A stretch of DNA of 59,171 nucleotides, taken from JACDBZ01 sp038233215 (lineage in GTDB: Bacteria; Chloroflexota; Limnocylindria; QHBO01). Every line of letters starts with the position of its first letter. Position 1 is the first letter of the stretch. The notes under the pieces are model-generated. The model did no database searches. It saw only the letters and a program-made list of their open reading frames with translations, and had not been told where the DNA came from. The position numbers and the translations under genes were made by a program. Where the stretch lies: the NCBI GenBank assembly GCA_038233215.1, contig JBBSML010000015.1:1-59171 (forward strand). The letters are read 5' to 3'. Positions 1 to 7,250 of this stretch are shown here, one piece after another.

Positions 1-18
1 AGACTGTGAGAGGGCCAT
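1..18 (-). CDS. 5' end of an unidentified gene leaving the window
   Basis: An ATG on the minus strand (complement of 16-18) is preceded six bases upstream by a perfect Shine-Dalgarno AAGGAG (complement of 25-30). Only six codons, reading MALSQS, lie inside the window, so the product cannot be named. It would be transcribed away from the glycosyltransferase at 224, making 19-223 a divergent intergenic region. The call rests only on the ribosome binding site and start codon. Confidence 0.4.
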
Positions 19-211
19 CGGTGTCTCCTTCGTGATCCTTGGTCGGAACACGCTGAGAATCACACCGATGGCTCCACCACTGCTCGCTTACTCAGCAGTG
101 AGGCTCTTGCTCAATTCCCACCACTCGGGGGGACACTCCTACGCGGTGCAGGCTCCAACCTCCAACCGCGAAACGACCTTCGGCCGCTTTGACGAACAGA
201 GCGCGCCTCCG

Positions 212-217
212 TAGCAT
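212..217 (+). promoter_or_regulatory. TAGCAT, -10-like box for a leaderless transcript
   Basis: A TANNNT hexamer ends six bases before the GTG at 224. With transcription starting about seven bases after the hexamer, the mRNA would begin at the start codon. The same arrangement occurs before at least nine other genes in this window, which is the main reason to believe it. The GGAGG next to the GTG is too close to serve as its ribosome binding site. Confidence 0.4.
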
Positions 218-223
218 CGGAGG

Positions 224-1504
224 GTGAATTCGCACCGGCCGCCCAGTGCCGAGGCTCCCGATCACGAGGGTGCCATCGCCGGTGCGGCGTACACGAGGCA
301 TCGGCGGATCCATCGGTCCAAGAGCCACCCGCGCCCCCGGATCCTTCAGCTGCTTGCGACCGGCGGCAACGGCGGCGCCCAGGAGTCCTACACCGGTCTG
401 CTGCTGCGCCTGGACCGGGCCCGATACGACGTCCGCGCCCTCTCCCTCTCCGCCGGCTCCGCGGTCTCACGCCTTCGCGCGCTCGGGATTGCGGTGGAGG
501 TCCTGGATGAAGCCGATGACGAGCAGGCCGTTCGTGAGCTCGCCGCCTGGCTGCGCCGGGAGGAGATCGATCTCGTGCATTCCCACATGCATCGGGCGGA
601 GGTGGTGGGAACGCGGGCGGCGGTCGCGGCCGGGACGCCGGTGATCATGGCCACCGTGCACTCCTCGCGTGTTCGATCGGCCGATGACATCGCTCTGCTG
701 GCGGCCCTGACGCCGCAGATGGATCGGCTGGTCGTCCCATCGGCTTCCATTGAGCACAAGGTTCGCTGCGAGGGTCGCGTTGGGGCGGGCTTCGCGGTCA
801 TCCCCAACGGCGTCGACCTCTCTCGATTCTCCACCCCTGCGCCGCCATGCACCATGCGTGACGAGTTCGGCATCCCCTGTGACGCACCGCTCCTGGGGGT
901 GGTCGCGCGCCTGGAGGCTGAGAAGGGTCACCGCTACCTGATCGAAGCAATGCCTGCCATCCTGGAGGCAGCACCTGATGCCTGGCTGGCCATCATCGGC
1001 GAAGGATCACAAGCCGATGCATTGCGTGCCCAGGCGGGGGTGGTTTCGGACCGGATCGTGTTCACCGGCCGGCGCGACGATGTCTCTGCATTGACCGCCG
1101 ATCTGACCGTTGCGGTCCTGCCTTCCCTGCGAGAGGCGCAGGGGATCTCCATCCTCGAGGCCATGGCCCGACGCCGCCCCGTCGTGGCCTCGGCCGTTGG
1201 CGGCATTCCGGAGGTGATCACCTCGGGCGTTGACGGGTTGCTCGTTCCGCTGGCTGATCCTTCGGCGTTGGCCGCGGCTGTCGGTTCGTTGCTACGTTCG
1301 CCCGTTCTGCGGGAGCAAATCGGTGAGGCGGGGTACCGCACCGTGGTGGAACGTTTCAGCATCGACGCCCAGGTGCGGCGGACCCAGGTCGTCTACGACG
1401 AGGAGCTCGCCCGAGCCGGTGTGGTCGGCGGCTTCCGACGGCCCGCGCCGCTTGGTGCGGCGCGACCATCCCAGCGCGGCGCCCTCGAGCTCCCGCCGCT
1501 TTGA
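224..1504 (+). CDS. GT4-family glycosyltransferase
   Basis: A 426-residue GT-B fold glycosyltransferase of family GT4. The N-terminal Rossmann half starts with the glycine-rich GGNGGAQ loop near residue 47. The C-terminal half carries GVVARLEAEKGH, a typical GT4 nucleotide-binding strand, and the acceptor/phosphate motif EAQGISILEA (E-x7-E), followed by AVGGIPEVI. Enzymes of this type transfer a sugar from a nucleotide-sugar to a lipid or glycan at the cytoplasmic face of the membrane; the substrate cannot be told from sequence. The first 35 residues are Arg/His-rich and outside the fold, so the true start may be later. It stands alone, with no polysaccharide genes beside it. The family call is firm, the acceptor is unknown. 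Confidence 0.88.
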   Translation: MNSHRPPSAEAPDHEGAIAGAAYTRHRRIHRSKSHPRPRILQLLATGGNGGAQESYTGLLLRLDRARYDVRALSLSAGSAVSRLRALGIAVEVLDEADDEQAVRELAAWLRREEIDLVHSHMHRAEVVGTRAAVAAGTPVIMATVHSSRVRSADDIALLAALTPQMDRLVVPSASIEHKVRCEGRVGAGFAVIPNGVDLSRFSTPAPPCTMRDEFGIPCDAPLLGVVARLEAEKGHRYLIEAMPAILEAAPDAWLAIIGEGSQADALRAQAGVVSDRIVFTGRRDDVSALTADLTVAVLPSLREAQGISILEAMARRRPVVASAVGGIPEVITSGVDGLLVPLADPSALAAAVGSLLRSPVLREQIGEAGYRTVVERFSIDAQVRRTQVVYDEELARAGVVGGFRRPAPLGAARPSQRGALELPPL

Positions 1505-1570
1505 GCCGTTCCCTTGTCGTGTGGCGCCGCGATCCCCCGTGCCTATAGCCACCGGCGCCACCACCGTTGC

Positions 1571-1677
1571 GCGGGGTGCACGTAACTACCAAGTTCGGGC
1601 GGATTTCCCACAGCTCCGGCCGTCTTCTGAGTCAGAATTGCGTGGGGCGCACGTTTCGGTGCTGAATCGGCCTCAAA
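1571..1677. repeat. Diverged copies of the GTGCACC repeat
   Basis: At 1571-1600 the minus strand reads GGTAGTTACGTGCACC, the same core found in the tandem array that follows but in opposite orientation. At 1639-1655 a weaker copy reads ATTGCGTGGGGCGCACG. Together with copies beyond 2581 they bracket the HTH gene at 1875-2528. No ORF in 1505-1874 has convincing coding character, so this 370-base gap appears to hold repeats only. Confidence 0.6.
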
Positions 1678-1845
1678 TTCGCAGTTACGTGCACCGGGTG
1701 CAAATAGCCGCGGCGGCTGGTGACCGGGTACGGGGAAGTTCGTAGTTGCGTGCACCGGGTGCAAAAAGCCGAGGGAACCGGTGACCGGTACGGGCGAAGT
1801 TCGCAGTTACGTGCACCGGGTGCAACACGCGGTGAGGGCGCCGTA
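1678..1845. repeat. Tandem repeat, exact 61-base period, with palindromic core
   Basis: Three units start with TTCGCAGTT or TTCGTAGTT at 1678, 1739 and 1800, giving a period of exactly 61 bases; the third unit is only partly conserved. Each contains TGCACCGGGTGCA, a perfect 13-base palindrome around a central G, followed in units 1 and 2 by GGTGACCGG and a GGGGAAG or GGGCGAAG tail. The array lies just beyond the 3' end of the HTH gene. Such an array could be a multi-site operator, a structured 3' RNA or a non-autonomous repeat; sequence alone does not decide. Confidence 0.8.
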
Positions 1846-1874
1846 TCGGTGCACAGGGTTGGGATGGCTGCTGA

Positions 1875-2528
1875 TCACAGGACGATGAGCGCGTTCGCAC
1901 CAGGGTTTTCGCCGTTCGACAGTCTCTCGAGGGCGGCCTTGGTGCCCAACGGGAACGCGTCAGCGATGGCGGCCGCCGCTTCATGCAGCACGTGTCGATT
2001 GGTCGTGGAGCCCAGGACGACAAGGATGAGGAAATCGGCGCGGAGGTCGCGTTGCTTGTGATGCGCTGAGCGCAGCTGAGCCTGGAAATCGGCGAGGCGT
2101 GTGACGACCTCGACCATGCATCCACAATCCGGGATGGAGATCACAGCATCCGCGGCCCGGAGGTCACCCGCGATCGGCATCGGTACCTCGAGCTCGACCT
2201 TCCAGGCATCCGCGAGGCGCGTTCGGAACCGCCGGAGCAGGGTGAGTTGCGGGCCATCCATCACTCGGCGGCCGGCCGGGAAGAGTCGCGCGTACAGCTT
2301 CAACCCCACGATCGAGGCATGGCGCGTGAGATCGGCCACGCTGAGACTCGTCACCAACCCGTTCTCGACTCGACTGACGTATGACGTCGATTTGCCAAGC
2401 TGCCTCGCGACCTGGGCCTGGGTAAATCCGGCGAGGATGCGGGCAACGCGCAGCTCGCGCCCGAGCTCCTTGAGAAGCCACGCGGCGAGCCGACCGGCCT
2501 CGCGTGTCGGCGAAGTTCGATTTGCCAT
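1875..2528 (-). CDS. XRE-type HTH protein with conserved C-terminal domain (paralogue 1)
   Basis: A 217-residue protein. Residues about 20-75 are an XRE/Cro HTH: LGRELRVARILAGFTQAQVA, then LGKSTSYVSRVENG as recognition helix. The C-terminal part holds a core shared with the genes at 4507 and 7251: a strand with VEVVTR, a helix with DFQAQLRSAHHKQRD, a hydrophobic strand LILVVLGSTTNR and an ending of the type FP..-LERLSNGENP. The strand-helix pattern loosely resembles a restriction-endonuclease fold, but I cannot show a catalytic triad. The gene is flanked on both sides by GTGCACC-type palindromic repeats and has a double GTAAG box just upstream. DNA binding is well supported; the function of the C-terminal domain is unknown. 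Confidence 0.8.
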   Translation of the reverse strand: MANRTSPTREAGRLAAWLLKELGRELRVARILAGFTQAQVARQLGKSTSYVSRVENGLVTSLSVADLTRHASIVGLKLYARLFPAGRRVMDGPQLTLLRRFRTRLADAWKVELEVPMPIAGDLRAADAVISIPDCGCMVEVVTRLADFQAQLRSAHHKQRDLRADFLILVVLGSTTNRHVLHEAAAAIADAFPLGTKAALERLSNGENPGANALIVL

Positions 2529-2551
2529 GCGCCGATGCTGCGCCTCGCGTC

Positions 2552-2567
2552 GTTACCGGCCGCTTAC
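2552..2567 (-). promoter_or_regulatory. Double GTAAG box upstream of HTH paralogue 1
   Basis: On the minus strand the site reads GTAAGCGGCCGGTAAC: two pentamers 11 bases apart, one helical turn, 23 bases before the ATG at 2528. The same two boxes with the same 11-base period occur before the other two paralogues (5249-5264 and 7212-7227). An autoregulatory operator for the adjacent HTH protein is the simplest inference. Confidence 0.6.
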
Positions 2568-2580
2568 CGATGGATTGCGC

Positions 2581-2735
2581 CCCATGCACGTAATTACCAA
2601 CTTCGGAGCAATTCGGGGCCGATGGACCTCTTCTGAGCCCGGTATTTGCGTCCGGCGCACAAACTGACCCGTTCCAGGAGTCCGGCACCGGCGCGCCAGG
2701 CCCAACTACGTGGTTACGTGCGCCAGGTGCAAATG
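2581..2735. repeat. GTGCACC-type repeats on the upstream side of HTH paralogue 1
   Basis: Three degenerate copies: 2581-2606 (minus strand TTGGTAATTACGTGCATGGG), 2642-2664 (TATTTGCGTCCGGCGCACAA) and 2710-2733 (GGTTACGTGCGCCAGGTGCA). Their shared core [AG]TTACGTGC[AG]CC..GGTGCAAA matches the tandem array at 1678-1845, so the HTH gene sits between two clusters of its own repeat family. I saw no convincing full copy elsewhere in the window; 46769-46782 has a partial match only. Confidence 0.6.
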
Positions 2736-2821
2736 CCGGGCAGGGTTCGTCCCGGACGAGGACAGGGAAACGCCCCTCCCCGAGGGAACCGAGGAGGAGC
2801 GCACCGGGTCCTAGGAGAAGA

Positions 2822-3319
2822 TCAGGCGACGCTCACGCGGTCCCGGTCGCCGAGGCGAAGGATTGCCATCAGGAGCAGGTAGATGAGGAGCCAACCGATG
2901 AGGGCGACCACCGCGGCGACATCGAAGACGCTGCCGCCACCGGGCGTCACCTGGTCGAAGGAAAAGATGCCGCGGAAGGGTGCGACGAATGGCTCGGTCA
3001 CGTTGTAGACGAACTCGACGATGTTGTTGGACTCGTTGGCCACGAAAAGCAGGAGCAGGATTCGCAGCCCCAGCATGATGGCGAGGATGCCGAACAGCAG
3101 GGAGAGGATGCGGCGCACGTAAGCGAGAGGTCCGGGTCCAGCCGGCTCAGCATAGCCGCCGCCGCCCGAGTTCACGTTGACCTGGCTGCCCGCCGGCTGC
3201 TGCGCGGGGACGGGATATGGCTCGGCAGCGGGTCGCTCGCGCTCGACGTAGGTCTGTCGCTCGACGACGCGCGTGTCGTCGCGGTCCGCGGGCTCGTTGC
3301 GTCGGTCGTCGTAGGTCAT
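2822..3319 (-). CDS. YggT-family membrane protein with disordered N-terminus
   Basis: A 165-residue protein. Residues 1-80 are polar and low in complexity (Asp/Arg/Glu, then Pro/Gly), likely a cytoplasmic tail. The remainder matches the YggT family: a first long hydrophobic segment from about residue 87 (ILSLLFGILAIMLGLRILLLL), the signature N...FVYNVTEPFVAPFRGIF, and a second hydrophobic segment VVALIGWLLIYLLLMAIL. YggT proteins are small inner-membrane proteins linked to cell division or osmotic stress. The start is supported by GGAGG ten bases upstream. Here YggT has an unusually long polar N-terminal extension and is not next to division genes. Confidence 0.85.
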   Translation of the reverse strand: MTYDDRRNEPADRDDTRVVERQTYVERERPAAEPYPVPAQQPAGSQVNVNSGGGGYAEPAGPGPLAYVRRILSLLFGILAIMLGLRILLLLFVANESNNIVEFVYNVTEPFVAPFRGIFSFDQVTPGGGSVFDVAAVVALIGWLLIYLLLMAILRLGDRDRVSVA

Positions 3320-3393
3320 GGTCTCGGATCCTCCATCACGGAGTTGGGCGTCGAACGTTCAGGCGACGCACGATGCACGCCCTGTGCCAACGG

Positions 3394-4065
3394 CTACTCC
3401 GCTCGGTGACCATGCTCTCCGATGAGCGGGACGAACACGACCGGGTCGAGCTCCGTGCTCGTCAGCGCATCCCCTTCTCGCACGACGAGCGTCAGGATCT
3501 GCCGTTCACGGCCCCCCACCGGCATCACCAGCCGACCGCCTGACGGATCCAGCTGCTTCAGCAACGGTCCCGGCACGGATGGCCCACCGGCGGTGACCAG
3601 GATGGACCGATACGGCGCATGCGCCGGCCAACCCTGCGTCCCGTCGCCTTCGTTCACTTCAACGCGGTGGCCGTATCCCGCGTCGGCCAGCCGCTGGCGG
3701 GCGGTCGACGCCAATTCCGCATGCCGCTCGATGGTGGTGATGCTCGCGCCCAGCGCCGCGAGAAGTGCGGCCTGGTAGCCGGAGCCTGTGCCGACCTCCA
3801 GGATGTTCGCGCGGCCCCATCCTTCCGGCGGGCGCGCAGCGAGGGTCATGACCGCCACGATGTACGGCTGGGAGATCGTCTGCCCGGACCCGACGGGGAG
3901 CGCATGATCGCCGTACGGTTCATCGCCCTCCACGAACCGATGTCGCTCCACTGCGCCGAACGCCCGCAGCAGCTCGGAATCGCTGATCCCACGAGCCTCG
4001 AGCTGTTCGGCAACCATCCGCGCCCGATCACGGGCGTGCGGCCGCGAGAAGCGCGGCCACCGCAT
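3394..4065 (-). CDS. pcm: Protein-L-isoaspartate O-methyltransferase
   Basis: A 223-residue SAM-dependent enzyme that methylates L-isoaspartyl residues, starting the repair of damaged proteins. The family block GSGQTISQPYIVAVM is present near residues 58-72, followed by SAM motif I EVGTGSGYQAALLA, motif II ITTIERHAELA and the later block RSILVTAGGPSVPGPLLKQL. Length and motif order are those of the family. It is separate from the surrounding small genes and reads on the minus strand away from YggT. Confidence 0.93.
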   Translation of the reverse strand: MRWPRFSRPHARDRARMVAEQLEARGISDSELLRAFGAVERHRFVEGDEPYGDHALPVGSGQTISQPYIVAVMTLAARPPEGWGRANILEVGTGSGYQAALLAALGASITTIERHAELASTARQRLADAGYGHRVEVNEGDGTQGWPAHAPYRSILVTAGGPSVPGPLLKQLDPSGGRLVMPVGGRERQILTLVVREGDALTSTELDPVVFVPLIGEHGHRAE

Positions 4066-4106
4066 CGGTCAGGCGGTCAGCTGGTCAGATCAGGAGGTGG
4101 CCAAGG

Positions 4107-4364
4107 TCAGGTGGCGCTGGTGGCGCGGGTTCGCGGGCGCGTCGTGCGCCGTGGCGCATCGGCTTCTGCTTCGAGGTCGTCGGCCGCCCCTGCGCCCGAG
4201 TCGACAGTGCCGAGCGTGGCAGCGTCGAGTACGTCGTTGAGGATCCGGTCGGCCTTCTCGCGCACCATGCGCCGCGTCTGCTCACCGCTTCGAGGGGCGA
4301 GAAGCACGCCGACGGCCAGTCCGACGAAGAAGAATCTGATCGCGATTCGCACGCGGCTGAACAT
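4107..4364 (-). CDS. Small YtxH-like membrane protein
   Basis: An 85-residue protein with one hydrophobic N-terminal segment (FFFVGLAVGVLLAPRSG), then a charged helical stretch RRMVREKADRILNDVLD, and an acidic then Arg/Thr-rich tail. The glycine-containing helix ending in LLAPRSG is the hallmark of the YtxH/GvpP-like family, whose biochemical role is unknown. I place the start at 4364, where the hydrophobic segment follows immediately; the open frame continues upstream but with no sensible protein. A larger relative is encoded at 42422-43186. Confidence 0.65.
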   Translation of the reverse strand: MFSRVRIAIRFFFVGLAVGVLLAPRSGEQTRRMVREKADRILNDVLDAATLGTVDSGAGAADDLEAEADAPRRTTRPRTRATSAT

Positions 4365-4449
4365 GGGCGTTAGCGTCCCTTCGTATGTGGAGTTCCGTGC
4401 CGTGGAGGTGGCAAGAAGGATACCACCGCCTCCCGGTGCCCTTCTCGCG

Positions 4450-4514
4450 CCGATGTATCGGGCCGTGGTGCGCACGCCGGCCGGACCACGCGTGGGGCCG
4501 CCCCATCTATGAGG
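4450..4514. repeat. Two GAT-NN-ATC palindromes at the 3' side of HTH paralogue 2
   Basis: At 4450-4461 the sequence is CCGATGTATCGG, symmetric apart from the central GT. At 4502-4514 a degenerate partner reads CCCATCTATGAGG and contains the stop codon of the HTH gene (4507-4509). Related sites lie upstream of the same gene at 5313-5432 and elsewhere in intergenic DNA. Consensus across the window is TGCCCGATAGATCGGGCA. Confidence 0.7.
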
Positions 4515-5226
4515 CAGCGTGGCGCACCAAGGGGATGTTGCGTGCGCTGTTGCCCGATTGATCGGCAGCATGAGGGCGCCGAACCCAAAGAAGCCCATCG
4601 GATTTCAGGGGTTGTCCGTTCCTGAGGGCGTGCAGAACCTGGCGCGAGCCCGCTGGCAGCACAGAACCGATGAGCGCCATGTGTGGGGCGAGCGCCGTGC
4701 GATTCGAACGGAGATCCTCCACCGCGAGCACGAGCCGTACCGGTCGTCGGTGTTGGCGTGCGAGCCAATCACGTTTCAACGAGAGCGATCGGTACTGTCC
4801 CTGGTAGTCGCCCATGTGTCGGATGATCTCGACCGCAAGGATCTCGTCCGATCCCCACAACACCTGGTCAATCGCCTGCCCATATTCGCCGGCTGTCACC
4901 TCGAGGCCGATCCTCCACGCCGAATGAGCCTCCCCGGCAAGATACTGCGCAATCGTGAGCTGTCCTCGGTCGCGTAAGGACGTGCCCCGCCCGGGATGGG
5001 CGCGAACGACCAGGTCGAGCCCAACGGCATCGGTCACCGCACACAACGTCGTCAGTGTCGCGGTGGAGGTCCCTGCCTCGACCCGTTCCCAGGTGGAGCG
5101 CGATACGCCCGCCCGCCTCGCTGCATCTGCTCGGCTCATTCCTGCTGCCGTTCGCACAAGGCGGATATCCCTGCCCAAATGCCCGGCCTGATCCCTCGCT
5201 CGCTGGGCTCCACGCCGTCGTTTCAT
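4507..5226 (-). CDS. XRE-type HTH protein with conserved C-terminal domain (paralogue 2)
   Basis: A 239-residue protein from the ATG at 5226; the frame stays open to 5289, but 5226 aligns with the starts of the two paralogues and is preceded by the same boxes. The HTH covers residues about 17-65 (LGRDIRLVRTAAGMSRADAA, then SRSTWERVEAG). The C-terminal domain contains LAVEIIRHMGDYQGQYR, then VRLVLAVEDLRSNRTAL, then SRQVLHALRNGQPLKSDGLLW; the last two blocks are almost identical in the gene at 7251. The nuclease-like pattern lacks an obvious catalytic lysine, so a ligand- or DNA-binding role is as likely. Palindromes lie on both sides. Confidence 0.8.
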   Translation of the reverse strand: MKRRRGAQRARDQAGHLGRDIRLVRTAAGMSRADAARRAGVSRSTWERVEAGTSTATLTTLCAVTDAVGLDLVVRAHPGRGTSLRDRGQLTIAQYLAGEAHSAWRIGLEVTAGEYGQAIDQVLWGSDEILAVEIIRHMGDYQGQYRSLSLKRDWLARQHRRPVRLVLAVEDLRSNRTALAPHMALIGSVLPAGSRQVLHALRNGQPLKSDGLLWVRRPHAADQSGNSARNIPLVRHAAS

Positions 5227-5248
5227 GCAGGCATTGTGGTTCGAGGTG

Positions 5249-5264
5249 CTTACCGCGGGCTTAC
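5249..5264 (-). promoter_or_regulatory. Double GTAAG box upstream of HTH paralogue 2
   Basis: Minus strand GTAAGCCCGCGGTAAG, 22 bases before the ATG at 5226, preceded by AATCGGCGA. The preceding bases, the 11-base period and the distance to the start match the site before the gene at 7251 almost exactly, although coding regions and flanks have diverged. Confidence 0.65.
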
Positions 5265-5312
5265 TCGCCGATTTCTCGGGTTGTTGCAAGCCCGGACGAA
5301 GCTCCAGGCTCC

Positions 5313-5432
5313 GCCCGATGTATGAAGCACTGGGGCGCGTGAATGGGTGTTCTGGAGCCTCTCAGCCCGATACATCGGTCATGAGTACACAGGGAGGGCG
5401 GTCGGTGTGCGCTACTGCCCGATAGGTGGGCG
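5313..5432. repeat. Three GCCCGAT palindromes upstream of HTH paralogue 2
   Basis: Copies at 5313-5326 (GCCCGATGTATGAA), 5365-5378 (GCCCGATACATCGG, an almost perfect palindrome) and 5416-5432 (TGCCCGATAGGTGGGCG). Spacing between centres is roughly 50 bases. They fill most of the gap between the HTH gene and the response regulator that ends at 5461. Confidence 0.7.
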
Positions 5433-5460
5433 CGCGCGGGCCGGGAGTCCAAATCCGGCG

Positions 5461-6951
5461 TTATTCGCCGAGGCCGTATTCCTTGATCTTGGCGTAGAGC
5501 AGGCGCCGATAGATCCCGAGCTCATCGGCTGCCTTGGTTCGGTTACCGCCGGCCCGATCAAGCGCCTCCTTGATGAGCTGGCGTTCCAAGGTCGCCACCT
5601 GGTCCTTGAAGGCGCCGCCGTTGGTGTGAGCGGTTTCGGTGGCAATTTGCTCGTCCGCATCGGCCTGTGCATCCGCGGCGTCGAGCTGGGTGCGGCGGTC
5701 GGACAGCTCCGCCTCGTCATCCTCGAGGCGCGTCCGTCGCTCGGCCAGGCGTTGGCGATCTCGGGCTTCGCGCGTGTCGCCGAAGGGAAGATGCTCGATC
5801 GTGATCGGGTTGCCGCGCGACAGAACCACCGCACGCTCGATTGCGTTCTCGAGCTCACGCACGTTGCCGGGCCAGTCGTAATCGGTCAGGCGGGTCATCG
5901 CGTCCTCGCTGATGGGCGTCGGGATGGCGCCGGGCGAGTGACGGAATTTCACCAGGAAGTGTTCCACCAGCAGCGCGATGTCATCCTTCCGCTCGCGCAG
6001 TGGCGGCATGTGGATGTGGATCACGTTCAGGCGGTAGTACAGATCCTCGCGGAACTTGCCCTTGGTCACCTCCTCGGACAGGTTGCGGTTGGTGGCGGTG
6101 ATGACGCGGATGTCGATCTTGATGGGCGTATTGGAGCCGATCCGTTCGAACTCGCGCTCCTGGAGAATCCGCAGCAGCTTGGTCTGGGTGCCCGGCGTCA
6201 TCTCGCCGATCTCGTCCAGGAAGATCGTGCCCTTGTTGGCGCTCTCGAATCGGCCCTTGCGCATGGTCATGGCGCCGGTGAATGAGCCCTTCTCGTGCCC
6301 GAACAGCTCGGTCTCGAGAAGGCTTTCCGGCAGCGCCGCGCACGACACCTTCACCAGCGGATGCGGATTGCGCTTGCTGGCCCGATGCAGCGCCTCCGCG
6401 ATCAGCTCCTTGCCCGTGCCGCTTTCGCCGGTGACGAGGACGGTCGCGTCCGAGGGAGCCACTTTGCCGATGAGCTTGAACACCTCGAGCATCGGCTTCG
6501 ATGAGCCGACGATGCGTTCGCGATCGGCCTCGCGCTTGCCGAGCTCCAGGCGGAGTGCGCTCACCTCGGAACTCATATCTGCGTGTTCGAAGACGCGCCT
6601 GAGGGTCGCGAGCAGATCTTCCATCTCGAACGGCTTGGTGACGTAGTCGTACGCGCCGTGCTCCATGGCCTTGATGGCGGTCGAGGAGCCTCCAAATGCA
6701 GTCATCACGATGACCTCGAGCTCACCGTGCTCCCGCTTGAGCTGACGCAGGACCGCGATGCCGTCCTGGTCCGGCAGCTGGATGTCCATCATCACGAGGT
6801 CCGGCAGGTCCTTGGCGATCTGCTCGATTGCTTCGGCGCCGGTCGAAGCGGCGCGGACCGCGTACCCTTCCTCGCTCAGAAGGTCGTCGAGCAGGCTCCG
6901 GATCTCGGGCTCGTCGTCAACGACCAGCACAGACCGTTCGGGCTCGGCCAA
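5461..6951 (-). CDS. NtrC-family sigma-54-dependent response regulator
   Basis: A 496-residue protein from a TTG at 6951 with GGAGG nine bases upstream; the frame is open further but the upstream residues do not resemble a receiver domain. Receiver domain residues 1-125 (SVLVVDDEPEI, phosphoacceptor in LVMMDIQLPDQDG, conserved lysine in YVTKPFE). The AAA+ domain has Walker A GESGTGKE, the sigma-54 contact loop as GSFTGA (usual form GAFTGA), Walker B GTIFLDEIGEM and the arginine-finger region. A Fis-type HTH closes the protein (GNRTKAADELGIYRRLLYAKIKE). It should activate sigma-54 promoters when phosphorylated. No histidine kinase is encoded nearby, so its signal is unknown. The sequence between the ATPase and the HTH is long and rich in Arg/Asp/Glu/Ala. 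Confidence 0.93.
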   Translation of the reverse strand: MAEPERSVLVVDDEPEIRSLLDDLLSEEGYAVRAASTGAEAIEQIAKDLPDLVMMDIQLPDQDGIAVLRQLKREHGELEVIVMTAFGGSSTAIKAMEHGAYDYVTKPFEMEDLLATLRRVFEHADMSSEVSALRLELGKREADRERIVGSSKPMLEVFKLIGKVAPSDATVLVTGESGTGKELIAEALHRASKRNPHPLVKVSCAALPESLLETELFGHEKGSFTGAMTMRKGRFESANKGTIFLDEIGEMTPGTQTKLLRILQEREFERIGSNTPIKIDIRVITATNRNLSEEVTKGKFREDLYYRLNVIHIHMPPLRERKDDIALLVEHFLVKFRHSPGAIPTPISEDAMTRLTDYDWPGNVRELENAIERAVVLSRGNPITIEHLPFGDTREARDRQRLAERRTRLEDDEAELSDRRTQLDAADAQADADEQIATETAHTNGGAFKDQVATLERQLIKEALDRAGGNRTKAADELGIYRRLLYAKIKEYGLGE

Positions 6952-7082
6952 TCGACAGTTCCTCCGACCACTCGTGGATTGTCGTGAAAGTATGCCACCC
7001 GTCCGCATTCCGTACAACAAGCGAGCGTTAGTCGCCGGTGGGCTGGGCGTCATCTGCCGCGTCGCTTGCCGCGTCGGCAGGA

Positions 7083-7094
7083 CCGATATTTCGG
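7083..7094. repeat. CCGATATTTCGG palindrome
   Basis: A palindrome (CCGA-TATT-TCGG) between the response regulator and the broken HTH gene. Two similar sites, in the opposite orientation, read GCGGAAATATCGGT at 8035-8048 and 31762-31775, which suggests a subfamily with consensus ACCGATATTTCCGC. Confidence 0.5.
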
Positions 7095-7196
7095 CCACAC
7101 GGTGGCACAGCGGCCGCTCCCGCGCGGGTCTCGTGCTGGACCGCGGTCGATGGATCGGCGGCAGCCCGCGCGACGCCCGACCCATGCCACGGGAGG

Positions 7197-7227
7197 CCGA
7201 TTAATCGGCGAGTAAGAGAGCGGTAAG
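7197..7227 (+). promoter_or_regulatory. CCGATTAATCGG palindrome plus double GTAAG box upstream of HTH paralogue 3
   Basis: A perfect 12-base palindrome CCGATTAATCGG (7197-7208) runs directly into GTAAG at 7212-7216 and 7223-7227, 11 bases apart and 23 bases before the ATG at 7251. This is the clearest example of the shared upstream module, since palindrome, both boxes and start codon are intact although the gene itself carries a stop codon. Confidence 0.65.
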
Positions 7228-7250
7228 TGGCGGGGTTCATCATCGACACC

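Noticed and set aside
1678..1845. Tandem array that could be taken for a CRISPR
   Set aside because: Only about three units, the whole 61-base unit is repeated with no unique spacers, and there are no cas genes.
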